NCBI GenBank assembly: GCA_029288475.1
Contig: JARIHA010000155.1
Location: forward strand, 1 to 6,666
DNA from: Candidatus Tayloriibacteriota bacterium
GTDB lineage: Bacteria > Patescibacteriota > Minisyncoccia > Phycocordibacterales > JARIHA01
DNA length: 6,666 nucleotides
Direction: 5' to 3'
In this document: piece after piece, positions 1 through 5,901 of the stretch
Layout: every line of letters begins with the position of its first letter
Position numbering within the stretch: position 1 is the first letter of the stretch
Program-made: the position numbers and the translations under genes
The notes under the pieces: generated by a model
Told to the model about the DNA's origin: nothing
The model's input: only the letters and a program-made list of their open reading frames with translations
Databases searched by the model: none

Positions 1-459
1 GGTGAACATACTATACATGCGAGTCTCATTTCCATACCAGTTTAGAAAAGGAGAAATAGTGGCAAAAAGCGCGGCAAGAAATCCTACCGACCTGTCATAG
101 GCATATTTCCCCAACATATAAATGGCAGGAATCGTAAGAAGGAAAAAAAAGAGCGAGAGTGACCTCACTACCGCAACATCATTTCCCAAAAAAACCATCC
201 AAAAATGAAGAAGTAAGTGATAGAGCGGCACATGTACGTCTTCGGCAACCACTTGGAATATCCCCGTAACATTATGACTCGACTGCCAAAGGCTTTGAGA
301 TTCATCGAGTCTCAAGCTTTGAGGAGCAAAGAAAAACAATGAAAAAAGGGTGCCGACCACCATGAAGATGCCGATCAAAAAACGGTCTGTACCAGTTGTC
401 TGAAGAGCCTTTGTTTGTTTGATTTCCTGCATATCTTCAATAGTTGCTATGTATGCCAT
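1..459 (-). CDS. GT39/PMT_2-like membrane glycosyltransferase, N-terminal part (runs off left edge)
   Basis: The frame is open from an ATG at 459 to the window edge, giving the first 153 residues with no stop. Family members are multi-pass membrane proteins that take a sugar from a polyprenyl-phosphate donor on the outer face of the membrane and pass it to protein, lipid or glycan. Visible signs: a first membrane helix at about residues 27-45; directly after it an RLDES segment with the acidic pair D52-E53 expected in the first external loop; a DVHVPLYH motif (74-81) typical of the PMT_2/ArnT superfamily; further helices at about 82-92, 101-119 and 126-141; and an ETRMYSM segment (145-151) matching the family's 'ARMY' motif. 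Only 4 bases separate it from the stop of the synthase gene, so translation is probably coupled; the Shine-Dalgarno is weak. An alternative start is M10. The acceptor cannot be told from this fragment; the superfamily is fairly secure. Confidence 0.85.
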   Translation of the reverse strand, partial: MAYIATIEDMQEIKQTKALQTTGTDRFLIGIFMVVGTLFSLFFFAPQSLRLDESQSLWQSSHNVTGIFQVVAEDVHVPLYHLLLHFWMVFLGNDVAVVRSLSLFFFLLTIPAIYMLGKYAYDRSVGFLAALFATISPFLNWYGNETRMYSMFT

Positions 460-463
460 GTTT

Positions 464-2008
464 TTATCTCACTAATGAAATTTCCCTTCTCTTCTTTACT
501 AATGATTCTGCAGACCACAACTCTTGAGGTGCGGCAGCCATGATGAATGGAATGAAAGTGGCGATATTAAACGTAACCCATGCAATATTCGTAACCACCG
601 AAGGACTGATTCCTTCGCGTGCGATCGCAATACCTAAGCCAAAAAATACAATGCAGATATATACCACGTGAGGAATCACCAATGAAAGAAAGTTTCCTGA
701 GATTTTATTCTTTGGCGTCACTACAAATACGCTCTTTTGATTGGTCAGAACGGCGAACACTGCCTTGATGTGAATAGGAAATGAAGCAATAGAGAAAGCC
801 AACGCCCGAAACGTATACGTAAAATTGGTTGAGCACTGGAGCATATAAATGACGACAATAAAATACGGAATAAAGATCAAAGCCAGCCCCATGGTGGAAA
901 TAACGAATGGAACAAGGCCGGTATAAAAGAAAATCACCGGAATCAACGCATTCAAAAGGACGATCACGCCAGATACGTAATAAGAAGCTGAAGAAACATA
1001 CTGGAAACGCTGAGTCCAAGTGAATCCTCTCTTGAAGAACGGATTATATTTAAACAGCACTTCAAGACTGCCTCGTGCCCATCGAAACTGTTGTTTGCAA
1101 TAAGAAAGGAAATCCTCAGGAGCCATTCCTTCCGCTAGCACCTTCGGCACGTAGACAGATTTCCAACCACGCTGATGAAGAAAAAAACCGGTAATAAAAT
1201 CCTCAGCAATATTGGTGTCGCAGATGCCGCCTACCTCTGCCAGAGCAGTGCGTCGAATGATCATATTGGTGCCACACATCGGCGCAGAATTCAAGCGATT
1301 TTTTCCCTTACAGATAGGACCAAAGAAGAGAAGCTGCTGCTGCCAGGCGGCTTCAGTGATATAACTCTCTTCCTGATTTCGGTAATACTGCGGCGCCTGC
1401 ACGAAAGCTACTTTTGAATCGCCAAAGTGAGCCATCAACTCACGCAAAAAATCCTGGTGAGGAATATGATCGGAATCAAACACTGCAATAAACGGAGCCG
1501 TTGTTTGCTTGACTGCATTGTTTATATTTCCCGCTTTTGCGCCTCCTGCTTTAGTGCGGGTAATACATTCGACCCCAAGCTCTTCGGCCAGTTTCTCTAT
1601 CTCCCGCCAGTTTTCTTTACCCATCACGTAAGCATCATTAAGAAGATAGATCTTGAAAGATGGATAATCCATTTCCGAAGCCGCTTTCACGGTCTGCGAA
1701 ATGATCTCACGCGGCTCAATCGACACAGGAATCAGCACGTCCACAGGAGCAAAAAAGTTCCTATCCCCTTTCGCCTCATAATTGGTATCCCAGATCGTAT
1801 GAGCAAAAGTAATTATTTGAAAAAGCTGATAGGCCTGACCGAGCACCAGAAAGACAAACAAATAGAAATTTCCTCTTGGAAAAATAAACATCATCGCGTA
1901 GAGATATATGATCGCCAAAATAACAGTAAGAGAAATCAGAAAACGAGAAACATCATTTTTGAGAAAATTCTCCTTTTTTTCCTGGCTAGTGGTGGTATAA
2001 AATTCCAT
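464..2008 (-). CDS. Cellulose-synthase-like processive GT2 glycosyltransferase (BcsA type, no PilZ)
   Basis: A 514-residue membrane synthase expected to polymerise a nucleotide sugar and push the chain through its own membrane channel. Two N-terminal helices (about 22-42 and 46-70) precede a cytosolic GT-A domain (about 85-320) with the ordered BcsA-like motifs: LLND (122-125), KAGNIN (158-163), the metal-binding DSDH (178-181), FVQAPQ (202-207), CGTNMIIRR (245-253), AED (268-270, in place of TED) and QQFRW (306-310, the QxxRW motif of processive enzymes). Helices follow at about 340-365, 368-390, 403-422, 440-463 and 472-492. FVVTPK (428-433) matches the FxVTxK gating-loop motif of cellulose synthases. 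The protein ends after the last helix, so there is no PilZ c-di-GMP domain. The usual first aspartate of the DD pair is N124. It lies 40 bases after a GH8 gene, which favours a beta-1,4-glucan product, but the substrate is inferred. An AGGAT 12 bases before the ATG is a possible, distant ribosome site. Confidence 0.92.
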   Translation of the reverse strand: MEFYTTTSQEKKENFLKNDVSRFLISLTVILAIIYLYAMMFIFPRGNFYLFVFLVLGQAYQLFQIITFAHTIWDTNYEAKGDRNFFAPVDVLIPVSIEPREIISQTVKAASEMDYPSFKIYLLNDAYVMGKENWREIEKLAEELGVECITRTKAGGAKAGNINNAVKQTTAPFIAVFDSDHIPHQDFLRELMAHFGDSKVAFVQAPQYYRNQEESYITEAAWQQQLLFFGPICKGKNRLNSAPMCGTNMIIRRTALAEVGGICDTNIAEDFITGFFLHQRGWKSVYVPKVLAEGMAPEDFLSYCKQQFRWARGSLEVLFKYNPFFKRGFTWTQRFQYVSSASYYVSGVIVLLNALIPVIFFYTGLVPFVISTMGLALIFIPYFIVVIYMLQCSTNFTYTFRALAFSIASFPIHIKAVFAVLTNQKSVFVVTPKNKISGNFLSLVIPHVVYICIVFFGLGIAIAREGISPSVVTNIAWVTFNIATFIPFIMAAAPQELWSAESLVKKRREISLVR

Positions 2009-2048
2009 AAAAAGGTAATTATCCTAGTAATCCCGACTGCACTTCATA

Positions 2049-3248
2049 TCATGGAGTAGTTGTGCTTAGATTCGATAATGCCCCACTATAAAGCGCTATC
2101 CCGAACCATGCCCAGTTGTCATCGTAATAACTCAAGACCTCTTTCCAACTCTGAATATCAGGGTTATAGAGGAATTTGAGTTTTTTATTATACAAATCCT
2201 CTGCTGCTGCAGGATCCTGGCTCATAAAGTAGCCAATACTTCCGCCATACATTGAAGGCAGTTCAAGCGATGAAAGGAGCTTTCCGTCATGTGAAGTAAG
2301 ATAGAGCGCCTGATCATTTTTCCATTCGGTATCTAAGAAAGAAAATTGCTTAAGAAGATCGTTTGCTCGAGGATCATGATTCCAAAGCCAATCGAGCTCT
2401 ATTCTCCACGGTACCCGAAGAGCGTCATATCCATAGTCGCTTGTAAGGGTGGAAATATTACTGGCAGTGATCTTTCCCGTCTTTTTATTTATAGCCACCC
2501 AATTTGGCGGAAGATCAGCACTTACGGTCTTGTCGAGCGGTAGAGCGACACTTTGTTTCAACACATCATAAGAAGTATCTACCAGCCTGTTCCACGGATG
2601 AGAAGGATCAATCTTGGCAAAAATGCGGTAAGCATAGGGTGCGAAATAAGAGGGATTTAGAATTACCGTATCTTTTTTTGAAGTCTTCTCCACATCATTG
2701 GATGCAAGGTAAGGATTACCATTTATAGTCACTACTTCATTTTTCCAAATATCATTCATAAGCGGCAGAGCATCATACTTATAGGTATCCTGATTCCAAC
2801 GATAGGAAGCGAAGATAAGCGAAAGGGCTATGTCCGTATCAGCATCACTGGCAGTGTTCTGGCCATTTTGCTCGACAATTATTCCATAGGTATTGTCGGA
2901 ACGAAGTCCAAAGAGCCAAGACAAAAGATGATCATTCTTTCTCTGAAGAATATCTTTCGTCCATTGCCAACTTTTATCAAAGGTATCTTTGTCATCAAGC
3001 CACACCGATCGAAGCATGGTATAACTTTCCCCTTCTGAAGTAGTGATGTTGCCACGATCCTTGTCGAGCGTTCGATTTGTGCCGGGTTCCAAATACAACT
3101 TTTTGTATTGCACCCACACGGAATTCAACAATTCCTTTGAGGAAAATACTACCGGGATTTGATGGACAACGCTATTTTTGTACGTCACGCCGACAAATAT
3201 GAGCACTGCCAATACGATAAGTATCCCCCCAAGTATTTTTATTTTCAT
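2049..3248 (-). CDS. Membrane-anchored glycoside hydrolase family 8 (BcsZ/endoglucanase-like)
   Basis: A 399-residue protein with an N-terminal hydrophobic segment (about 4-22) acting as a signal anchor or signal peptide, then a GH8 domain (about 35-390). GH8 enzymes are inverting endo-hydrolases of beta-1,4-glucan, chitosan, xylan or lichenan; those beside cellulose synthases (BcsZ) trim the exported chain. Visible motifs: TTSEGESYTMLRSVW (69-83), where E72 matches the catalytic acid; DADTDIALSL (135-144), the substrate-binding DAD motif; ILNPSYFAPYAYRIF (196-210); and YDALRVPWRIELD (274-286), where D275 matches the proposed catalytic base of GH8a enzymes and R278 is the conserved arginine. 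Length fits the family. The start is the only good ATG near the hydrophobic segment; an AGG touches it directly, so ribosome binding looks poor, and coupling with the gene ending 12 bases upstream is plausible. The gene ends in TGA. Family call is firm; exact substrate is not, although the neighbouring synthase points to a cellulose-like glucan. Confidence 0.93.
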   Translation of the reverse strand: MKIKILGGILIVLAVLIFVGVTYKNSVVHQIPVVFSSKELLNSVWVQYKKLYLEPGTNRTLDKDRGNITTSEGESYTMLRSVWLDDKDTFDKSWQWTKDILQRKNDHLLSWLFGLRSDNTYGIIVEQNGQNTASDADTDIALSLIFASYRWNQDTYKYDALPLMNDIWKNEVVTINGNPYLASNDVEKTSKKDTVILNPSYFAPYAYRIFAKIDPSHPWNRLVDTSYDVLKQSVALPLDKTVSADLPPNWVAINKKTGKITASNISTLTSDYGYDALRVPWRIELDWLWNHDPRANDLLKQFSFLDTEWKNDQALYLTSHDGKLLSSLELPSMYGGSIGYFMSQDPAAAEDLYNKKLKFLYNPDIQSWKEVLSYYDDNWAWFGIALYSGALSNLSTTTP

Positions 3249-3260
3249 CCTAAAGTGAAT

Positions 3261-3848
3261 TTATGTTTTGCTAATAATTTTTTCTTTAGGAAATTCAATA
3301 CTGCCCACTCTGTTCGCAGGCATTCGAGTAACGATTCGTTCACTTATACCGGATATCAAAAACAAACCCATTATTATCAGAATGAGAGACATCAAATGCA
3401 AATTACCGGTAAGCGAAGGGGAAAGCGAATCGGGATCATAAATGGAAGAAGTAACTTTTCCAGAAAAATCCTGATCATTCACGCTGCCAGAAAAAGTACT
3501 GGAAGCTATACCAGTGCTTGAACCGCTCGAGCTGCTCATCGGACTGCTCACTTGAGAAAGACTATCATTTCGATAATCGTTATTACTAGAACTATGAATA
3601 TTCCCCAAAGGAGTAGTTGATGCATGAATAGTATCGCTAGATGATAATGCGCCTTTTGTTGCCTCCGTAGTCGTCCCTATTAGTGCATCAACTGATTGAG
3701 AAGTCGAAGTCGAAATTGAGGTTGAAGTTGAAGTTGACGCCGAGTCGGCGTGAACCACAGCGACAACACTACCCCAACAAAAAAGCCCAGCTATAGCAAG
3801 AAAAATCCAACGTAACTCGCAATTTTGTGCTGGAGATCTTTTTTTCAT
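3261..3848 (-). CDS. Ser/Thr-rich exported protein with C-terminal membrane anchor, function unknown
   Basis: I do not recognise a family. From the ATG at 3848 the product has 195 residues: a signal peptide (basic start MKKRS, hydrophobic core about 13-31, likely cut after VVHA at 34), an alternating Ser-Thr run (38-50), a low-complexity Ser/Thr/Asn region to about 135, one hydrophobic helix (about 149-168) and a basic tail of about 27 residues. This predicts a type I membrane protein with a flexible external stalk. The ATG is preferred over a TTG at 3887, because that longer form would put 13 unrelated residues in front of a textbook signal peptide. It is the first gene of the run that continues into the GH8 hydrolase (12-base gap) and the synthase, so an accessory role in glycan export or anchoring, or being a target of glycosylation, is possible but inferred. 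There is no LPXTG motif, so it does not look like a standard sortase substrate. Confidence 0.75.
   Translation of the reverse strand: MKKRSPAQNCELRWIFLAIAGLFCWGSVVAVVHADSASTSTSTSISTSTSQSVDALIGTTTEATKGALSSSDTIHASTTPLGNIHSSSNNDYRNDSLSQVSSPMSSSSGSSTGIASSTFSGSVNDQDFSGKVTSSIYDPDSLSPSLTGNLHLMSLILIIMGLFLISGISERIVTRMPANRVGSIEFPKEKIISKT
3700..3735 (-). repeat. Six tandem hexamers of the ACTTCA type encoding Ser-Thr repeats
   Basis: On the plus strand the six units read GAAGTC, GAAGTC, GAAATT, GAGGTT, GAAGTT, GAAGTT. In the coding (minus) sense they give alternating Thr and Ser codons with one Ile, forming the start of the stalk just after the predicted signal-peptide cleavage site. The 6-base period preserves the reading frame, so gain or loss of units would change stalk length rather than switch the gene off. 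Several units differ at third positions, which suggests an older, partly decayed repeat or selection at the protein level. Confidence 0.8.
3737..3751. repeat. Perfect 7-base inverted repeat around one central base
   Basis: The sequence ACGCCGA-G-TCGGCGT lies within the coding sequence at the predicted signal-peptide cleavage site (codons for V-H-A-D-S-A-S), directly before the Ser-Thr hexamers. In RNA it could fold as a six-pair, mostly G-C stem with a three-base loop. A palindrome of this arm length with a given spacer is expected about 0.4 times in a window this size, so it may be chance. Confidence 0.4.
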
Positions 3849-4069
3849 GATACCGCTCGAATTAACAATTATTGATGCAAAAACCAAGACGCCAGCATTT
3901 AAGCCTTTCTTACAGAAAATGCCCGAAAAACCCTTTGTTTAAAAGATGAAACAAGAAAAAAGTGTAACAAAAAGAAGAAGCCCTCGTCTTTCAGCTTGTC
4001 ACATCACCTTTATTGAAATACGGCAGCAACGCGTAATGCGTTTTATAAAATTTTAATACGAAGAGGTCT
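3849..4069. promoter_or_regulatory. Divergent intergenic region, probable promoters for both directions
   Basis: This 221-base gap separates the starts of the leftward glycan operon and the rightward GT2-GtrA gene, so it must carry promoters for both unless transcription enters from elsewhere. Neither side has a full sigma-70 consensus pair. Leftward, the best -10-like box is AATAAT (complement of 3868-3873), about 20 bases before the ATG, with no convincing -35. Rightward, TTGAAA (4013-4018) resembles a -35, while AT-rich TATAAA (4044-4049) and TTTAAT (4052-4057) are -10-like but badly spaced from it. A small inverted repeat, AACGC (4028-4032) and GCGTT (4038-4042) around GTAAT, sits in the rightward leader or promoter and could be an operator. 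I see no coding sequence or RNA gene here. Confidence 0.35.
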
Positions 4070-5266
4070 ATGAAAAAACAATTATCACTTTCTTTGTTTC
4101 TTCCGGCATTCAATGAAGAGGCCAATATTCGTCCTGCGGTCGAGCGCGCCGTCAACGCTCTGCAAAACATGCCAAGCATAGGAAAATACGAGATCATTAT
4201 CGTGAATGATGGAAGTACCGACCGGACTGGAAAAATAGCCGAATCAATATCACACGAAAATTCTGCTGTACGGGTAATTTCCCATCCAACCAATCTTGGA
4301 TACGGACAAGCGGTAATTACCGGTATTCGAAACGCTCAGTATGAATACATATTTTATACTGATGCAGATCTGCAATTTGACATGTATGAGATCTGGAAAC
4401 TTCTTTCGTACGTACCCACCTATCAAGTGGTAATCGGCTTTAGAAAACCAAGAAGAGACCCGTTCATGAGAATTCTCAATGCAAAGGTTTGGAACATGCT
4501 CAACCGTGTCCTATTTGGCCTAAAAGTAAAAGACATTGACTGCGCCTTTAAACTATTCGAGCGTCAACTGGTAGAAGATATTCCGTTCGTCTCTTCTGGT
4601 GCAATGCTGAGCGCTGAAATGCTTATTAGACTTCAACGTTCGGGGATTGTTTTTAAAGAAGTGCCAGTGACCCATCTGCCTCGCGTCCAAGGTTCTCCGA
4701 CTGGAGCAAAACCAAGCGTCATAAAGAAAGCCTTGAAAGAACTTTTCTATCTCTATACCAAGAGCGAACTTGGGAATCTCCTCCATCAACAGGCATTGCG
4801 ATTCATCGCAGTCGGATTTTTAAATACTGCCGTAGATTTCTTTGCTTATTATTTTTTAAGCCGCGATCTGATCTTTTTTTCTGATCATTTAACCGTCACC
4901 AAGCTCGTCTCATTTCTTTCGGGATCAGTCTGTAGCTTTTTCTTTAATAGATCATGGACATTCAGAAAGAATGGCAGAATTCAGCCACAGGAAGTGGGAA
5001 AGTTTTACTCTACGGTAGCTCTAAGCGTTATCATCAACACAGCCTCCATGCAATTCTTTATTAGCGTTTTCCATATCTACGATCTCATAGCTGTAGTACT
5101 CTCAATCTTGTTTACCTTTGCCTTCAATTTCACCCTTTCAAAATTCTGGGTATTCAGACCGCAAGATCAAACTGGCGACGAAAAAAGAACAGAAAAGTCT
5201 CCCGTCAAGACAATTAAGACTCAAACGAAATATATTGGCCAATTTGGACTGCGTGGAGATCAGTAA
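4070..5266 (+). CDS. GT2 DPM1-like glycosyltransferase fused to a GtrA-family membrane domain
   Basis: A 398-residue two-part protein. Residues 1 to about 230 form a GT-A domain of the DPM/DPG-synthase group, which transfers a sugar from a nucleotide donor to polyprenyl phosphate on the cytosolic face: PAFNEE (12-17), VNDGSTD (45-51), NLGYG (75-79), the metal site DADLQFD (98-104), and DIDCAFKLF (155-163). The HLPRVQGSPTGAKP stretch (202-215) is typical of the group. Residues about 240-365 form a GtrA domain with four hydrophobic helices (about 243-263, 275-292, 314-334, 337-357) and the NRSWTF motif (293-298), echoed by SKFWVF (357-362); GtrA proteins are thought to help flip the lipid-linked sugar. 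A basic, hydrophilic tail of about 35 residues follows. Start: only plausible ATG, with AGAGGT at 4062-4067 unusually close (2 bases). It is divergent from the operon containing a GT39-like enzyme, a likely user of such donors. Its last 53 bases overlap the opposite DUF192 gene. Confidence 0.92.
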   Translation: MKKQLSLSLFLPAFNEEANIRPAVERAVNALQNMPSIGKYEIIIVNDGSTDRTGKIAESISHENSAVRVISHPTNLGYGQAVITGIRNAQYEYIFYTDADLQFDMYEIWKLLSYVPTYQVVIGFRKPRRDPFMRILNAKVWNMLNRVLFGLKVKDIDCAFKLFERQLVEDIPFVSSGAMLSAEMLIRLQRSGIVFKEVPVTHLPRVQGSPTGAKPSVIKKALKELFYLYTKSELGNLLHQQALRFIAVGFLNTAVDFFAYYFLSRDLIFFSDHLTVTKLVSFLSGSVCSFFFNRSWTFRKNGRIQPQEVGKFYSTVALSVIINTASMQFFISVFHIYDLIAVVLSILFTFAFNFTLSKFWVFRPQDQTGDEKRTEKSPVKTIKTQTKYIGQFGLRGDQ

Positions 5267-5858
5267 ACCCAGCGTTTACTTCAAGCACATATGATGCTTC
5301 TGCTTGAGGAGTAAATGTATCAGGATATGTTGCAGGAGAAAGATTCTTCTTAATATCCACGATTTTCATATTTTGATCAATCCATACCATATCGAGAGAA
5401 AAGCTCATGTCTTTCATCCACATTCCCTGATACGAAGGAGTTGAGAGAACGAACAACATGCCGCTATTTTGATCGAGAGAAGAACGATCACTCAATCCAT
5501 GCTCCTGCTCTGCCTCCGTAACTGCATATTCGATCTTTATATCCGTGTTACCTATCTTTAAATGACTTGGTGTAGTGGTTTTTGAATTTTGTGTTTTTGA
5601 ATTTATTGAAGGATTCATTTGAGAAATTGAAGAGGTACCAGTTATCTCTGGAACTATTACACGCACAGGCGCCGGAGAAATAGAATAAGACGGAGATGGA
5701 GAACTAGCTTGTTCCTGTTGCGTCTGCTGACCATTACACACTAGTGAGCCGCAATAAGAGAATTCGAATGTGACCACCGCCGCGGCTGCAGCAACAATCA
5801 GTACAAGCAAACCAATCAGTCGTGGGTGTATTTTTTTTGGCGAATTCATATTTCCCAT
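5214..5858 (-). CDS. Membrane-anchored DUF192 family protein
   Basis: A 214-residue protein with an N-terminal hydrophobic anchor (about 13-33), a cysteine pair (C36, C41), a Ser/Pro/Thr/Gln-rich linker (about 43-98) and a DUF192 domain (about 100-212). Domain marks: GLSDR (121-125, matching the usual GLMFR), GMLFVL (133-138), WMKDM (147-151), LDMVWID (155-161) and VLEVNAG (191-197). DUF192 proteins are small, mostly exported beta-barrel-like proteins with no settled biochemical role, so none is assigned. The ATG at 5858 is chosen; a TTG at 5861 and an ATG at 5849 are alternatives, the last having GGGA three bases upstream. A promoter-like pair lies immediately upstream, making a leaderless or very short-leader message possible. 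It follows a sedolisin gene by about 40 bases, so read-through is also possible. Its 3' end overlaps the convergent GT2-GtrA gene by 53 bases. Confidence 0.88.
   Translation of the reverse strand: MGNMNSPKKIHPRLIGLLVLIVAAAAAVVTFEFSYCGSLVCNGQQTQQEQASSPSPSYSISPAPVRVIVPEITGTSSISQMNPSINSKTQNSKTTTPSHLKIGNTDIKIEYAVTEAEQEHGLSDRSSLDQNSGMLFVLSTPSYQGMWMKDMSFSLDMVWIDQNMKIVDIKKNLSPATYPDTFTPQAEASYVLEVNAGFTDLHAVQIGQYISFES
5262..5280. repeat. Hairpin-forming inverted repeat at the stop of the GT2-GtrA gene
   Basis: AGTAAAC (5262-5268) and GTTTACT (5274-5280) are perfect inverted copies around the five-base loop CCAGC. The left arm contains the TAA stop of the plus-strand gene, and the whole element lies inside the 3' part of the convergent DUF192 coding sequence. 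No T-run follows on either side, so it is not a standard intrinsic terminator, but it could slow polymerase or protect the 3' end. A 7-base arm with a short loop is expected by chance about once or twice in a window this size. Confidence 0.4.
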
Positions 5859-5864
5859 CAATCT

Positions 5865-5894
5865 ATCATACCGTCATTTTCTGCTTTTTCACAA
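5865..5894 (-). promoter_or_regulatory. Candidate sigma-70-type promoter for the DUF192 gene
   Basis: Read on the minus strand, TTGTGA (complement of 5889-5894, four of six matches to TTGACA) is followed after 18 bases by TATGAT (complement of 5865-5870, five of six matches to TATAAT). A start about seven bases past the -10 box falls on or next to the A of the ATG at 5858, predicting a leaderless transcript, or a leader of about nine bases if the ATG at 5849 is used. It lies in the 43-base gap after the sedolisin stop. Confidence 0.4.
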
Positions 5895-5901
5895 CCCTCT
5901 A

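Noticed and set aside
705..1019. 104-codon open frame on the minus strand
   Set aside because: It is another frame inside the C-terminal membrane part of the synthase gene; the Phe/Tyr-rich translation is a by-product of codons for hydrophobic residues.
1427..2059. 210-codon open frame on the plus strand, with a shorter one at 1175-1417
   Set aside because: Both lie opposite the cellulose-synthase-like gene, whose motifs are complete; their translations show no domain or sensible composition, so they are shadows.
3403..3412. Ten-base palindrome TTACCGGTAA
   Set aside because: It is within a coding region, unrepeated in any meaningful arrangement, and of a length expected by chance.
3849..3887. 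Upstream TTG start (3887) for the Ser/Thr-rich protein
   Set aside because: It would add 13 residues before a well-formed signal peptide starting MKKRS at the ATG at 3848.
3920..3990. A-rich stretches and a weak six-base inverted repeat (TTGTTT/AAACAA) considered as a terminator or small RNA
   Set aside because: The pairing is short and A/T-only, the location is between divergent gene starts where no terminator is expected, and nothing further supports an RNA.
3991..4293. 100-codon open frame on the minus strand across the divergent gap and the start of the GT2-GtrA gene
   Set aside because: It overlaps the strongly supported N-terminal glycosyltransferase motifs on the other strand and shows no recognisable features of its own.
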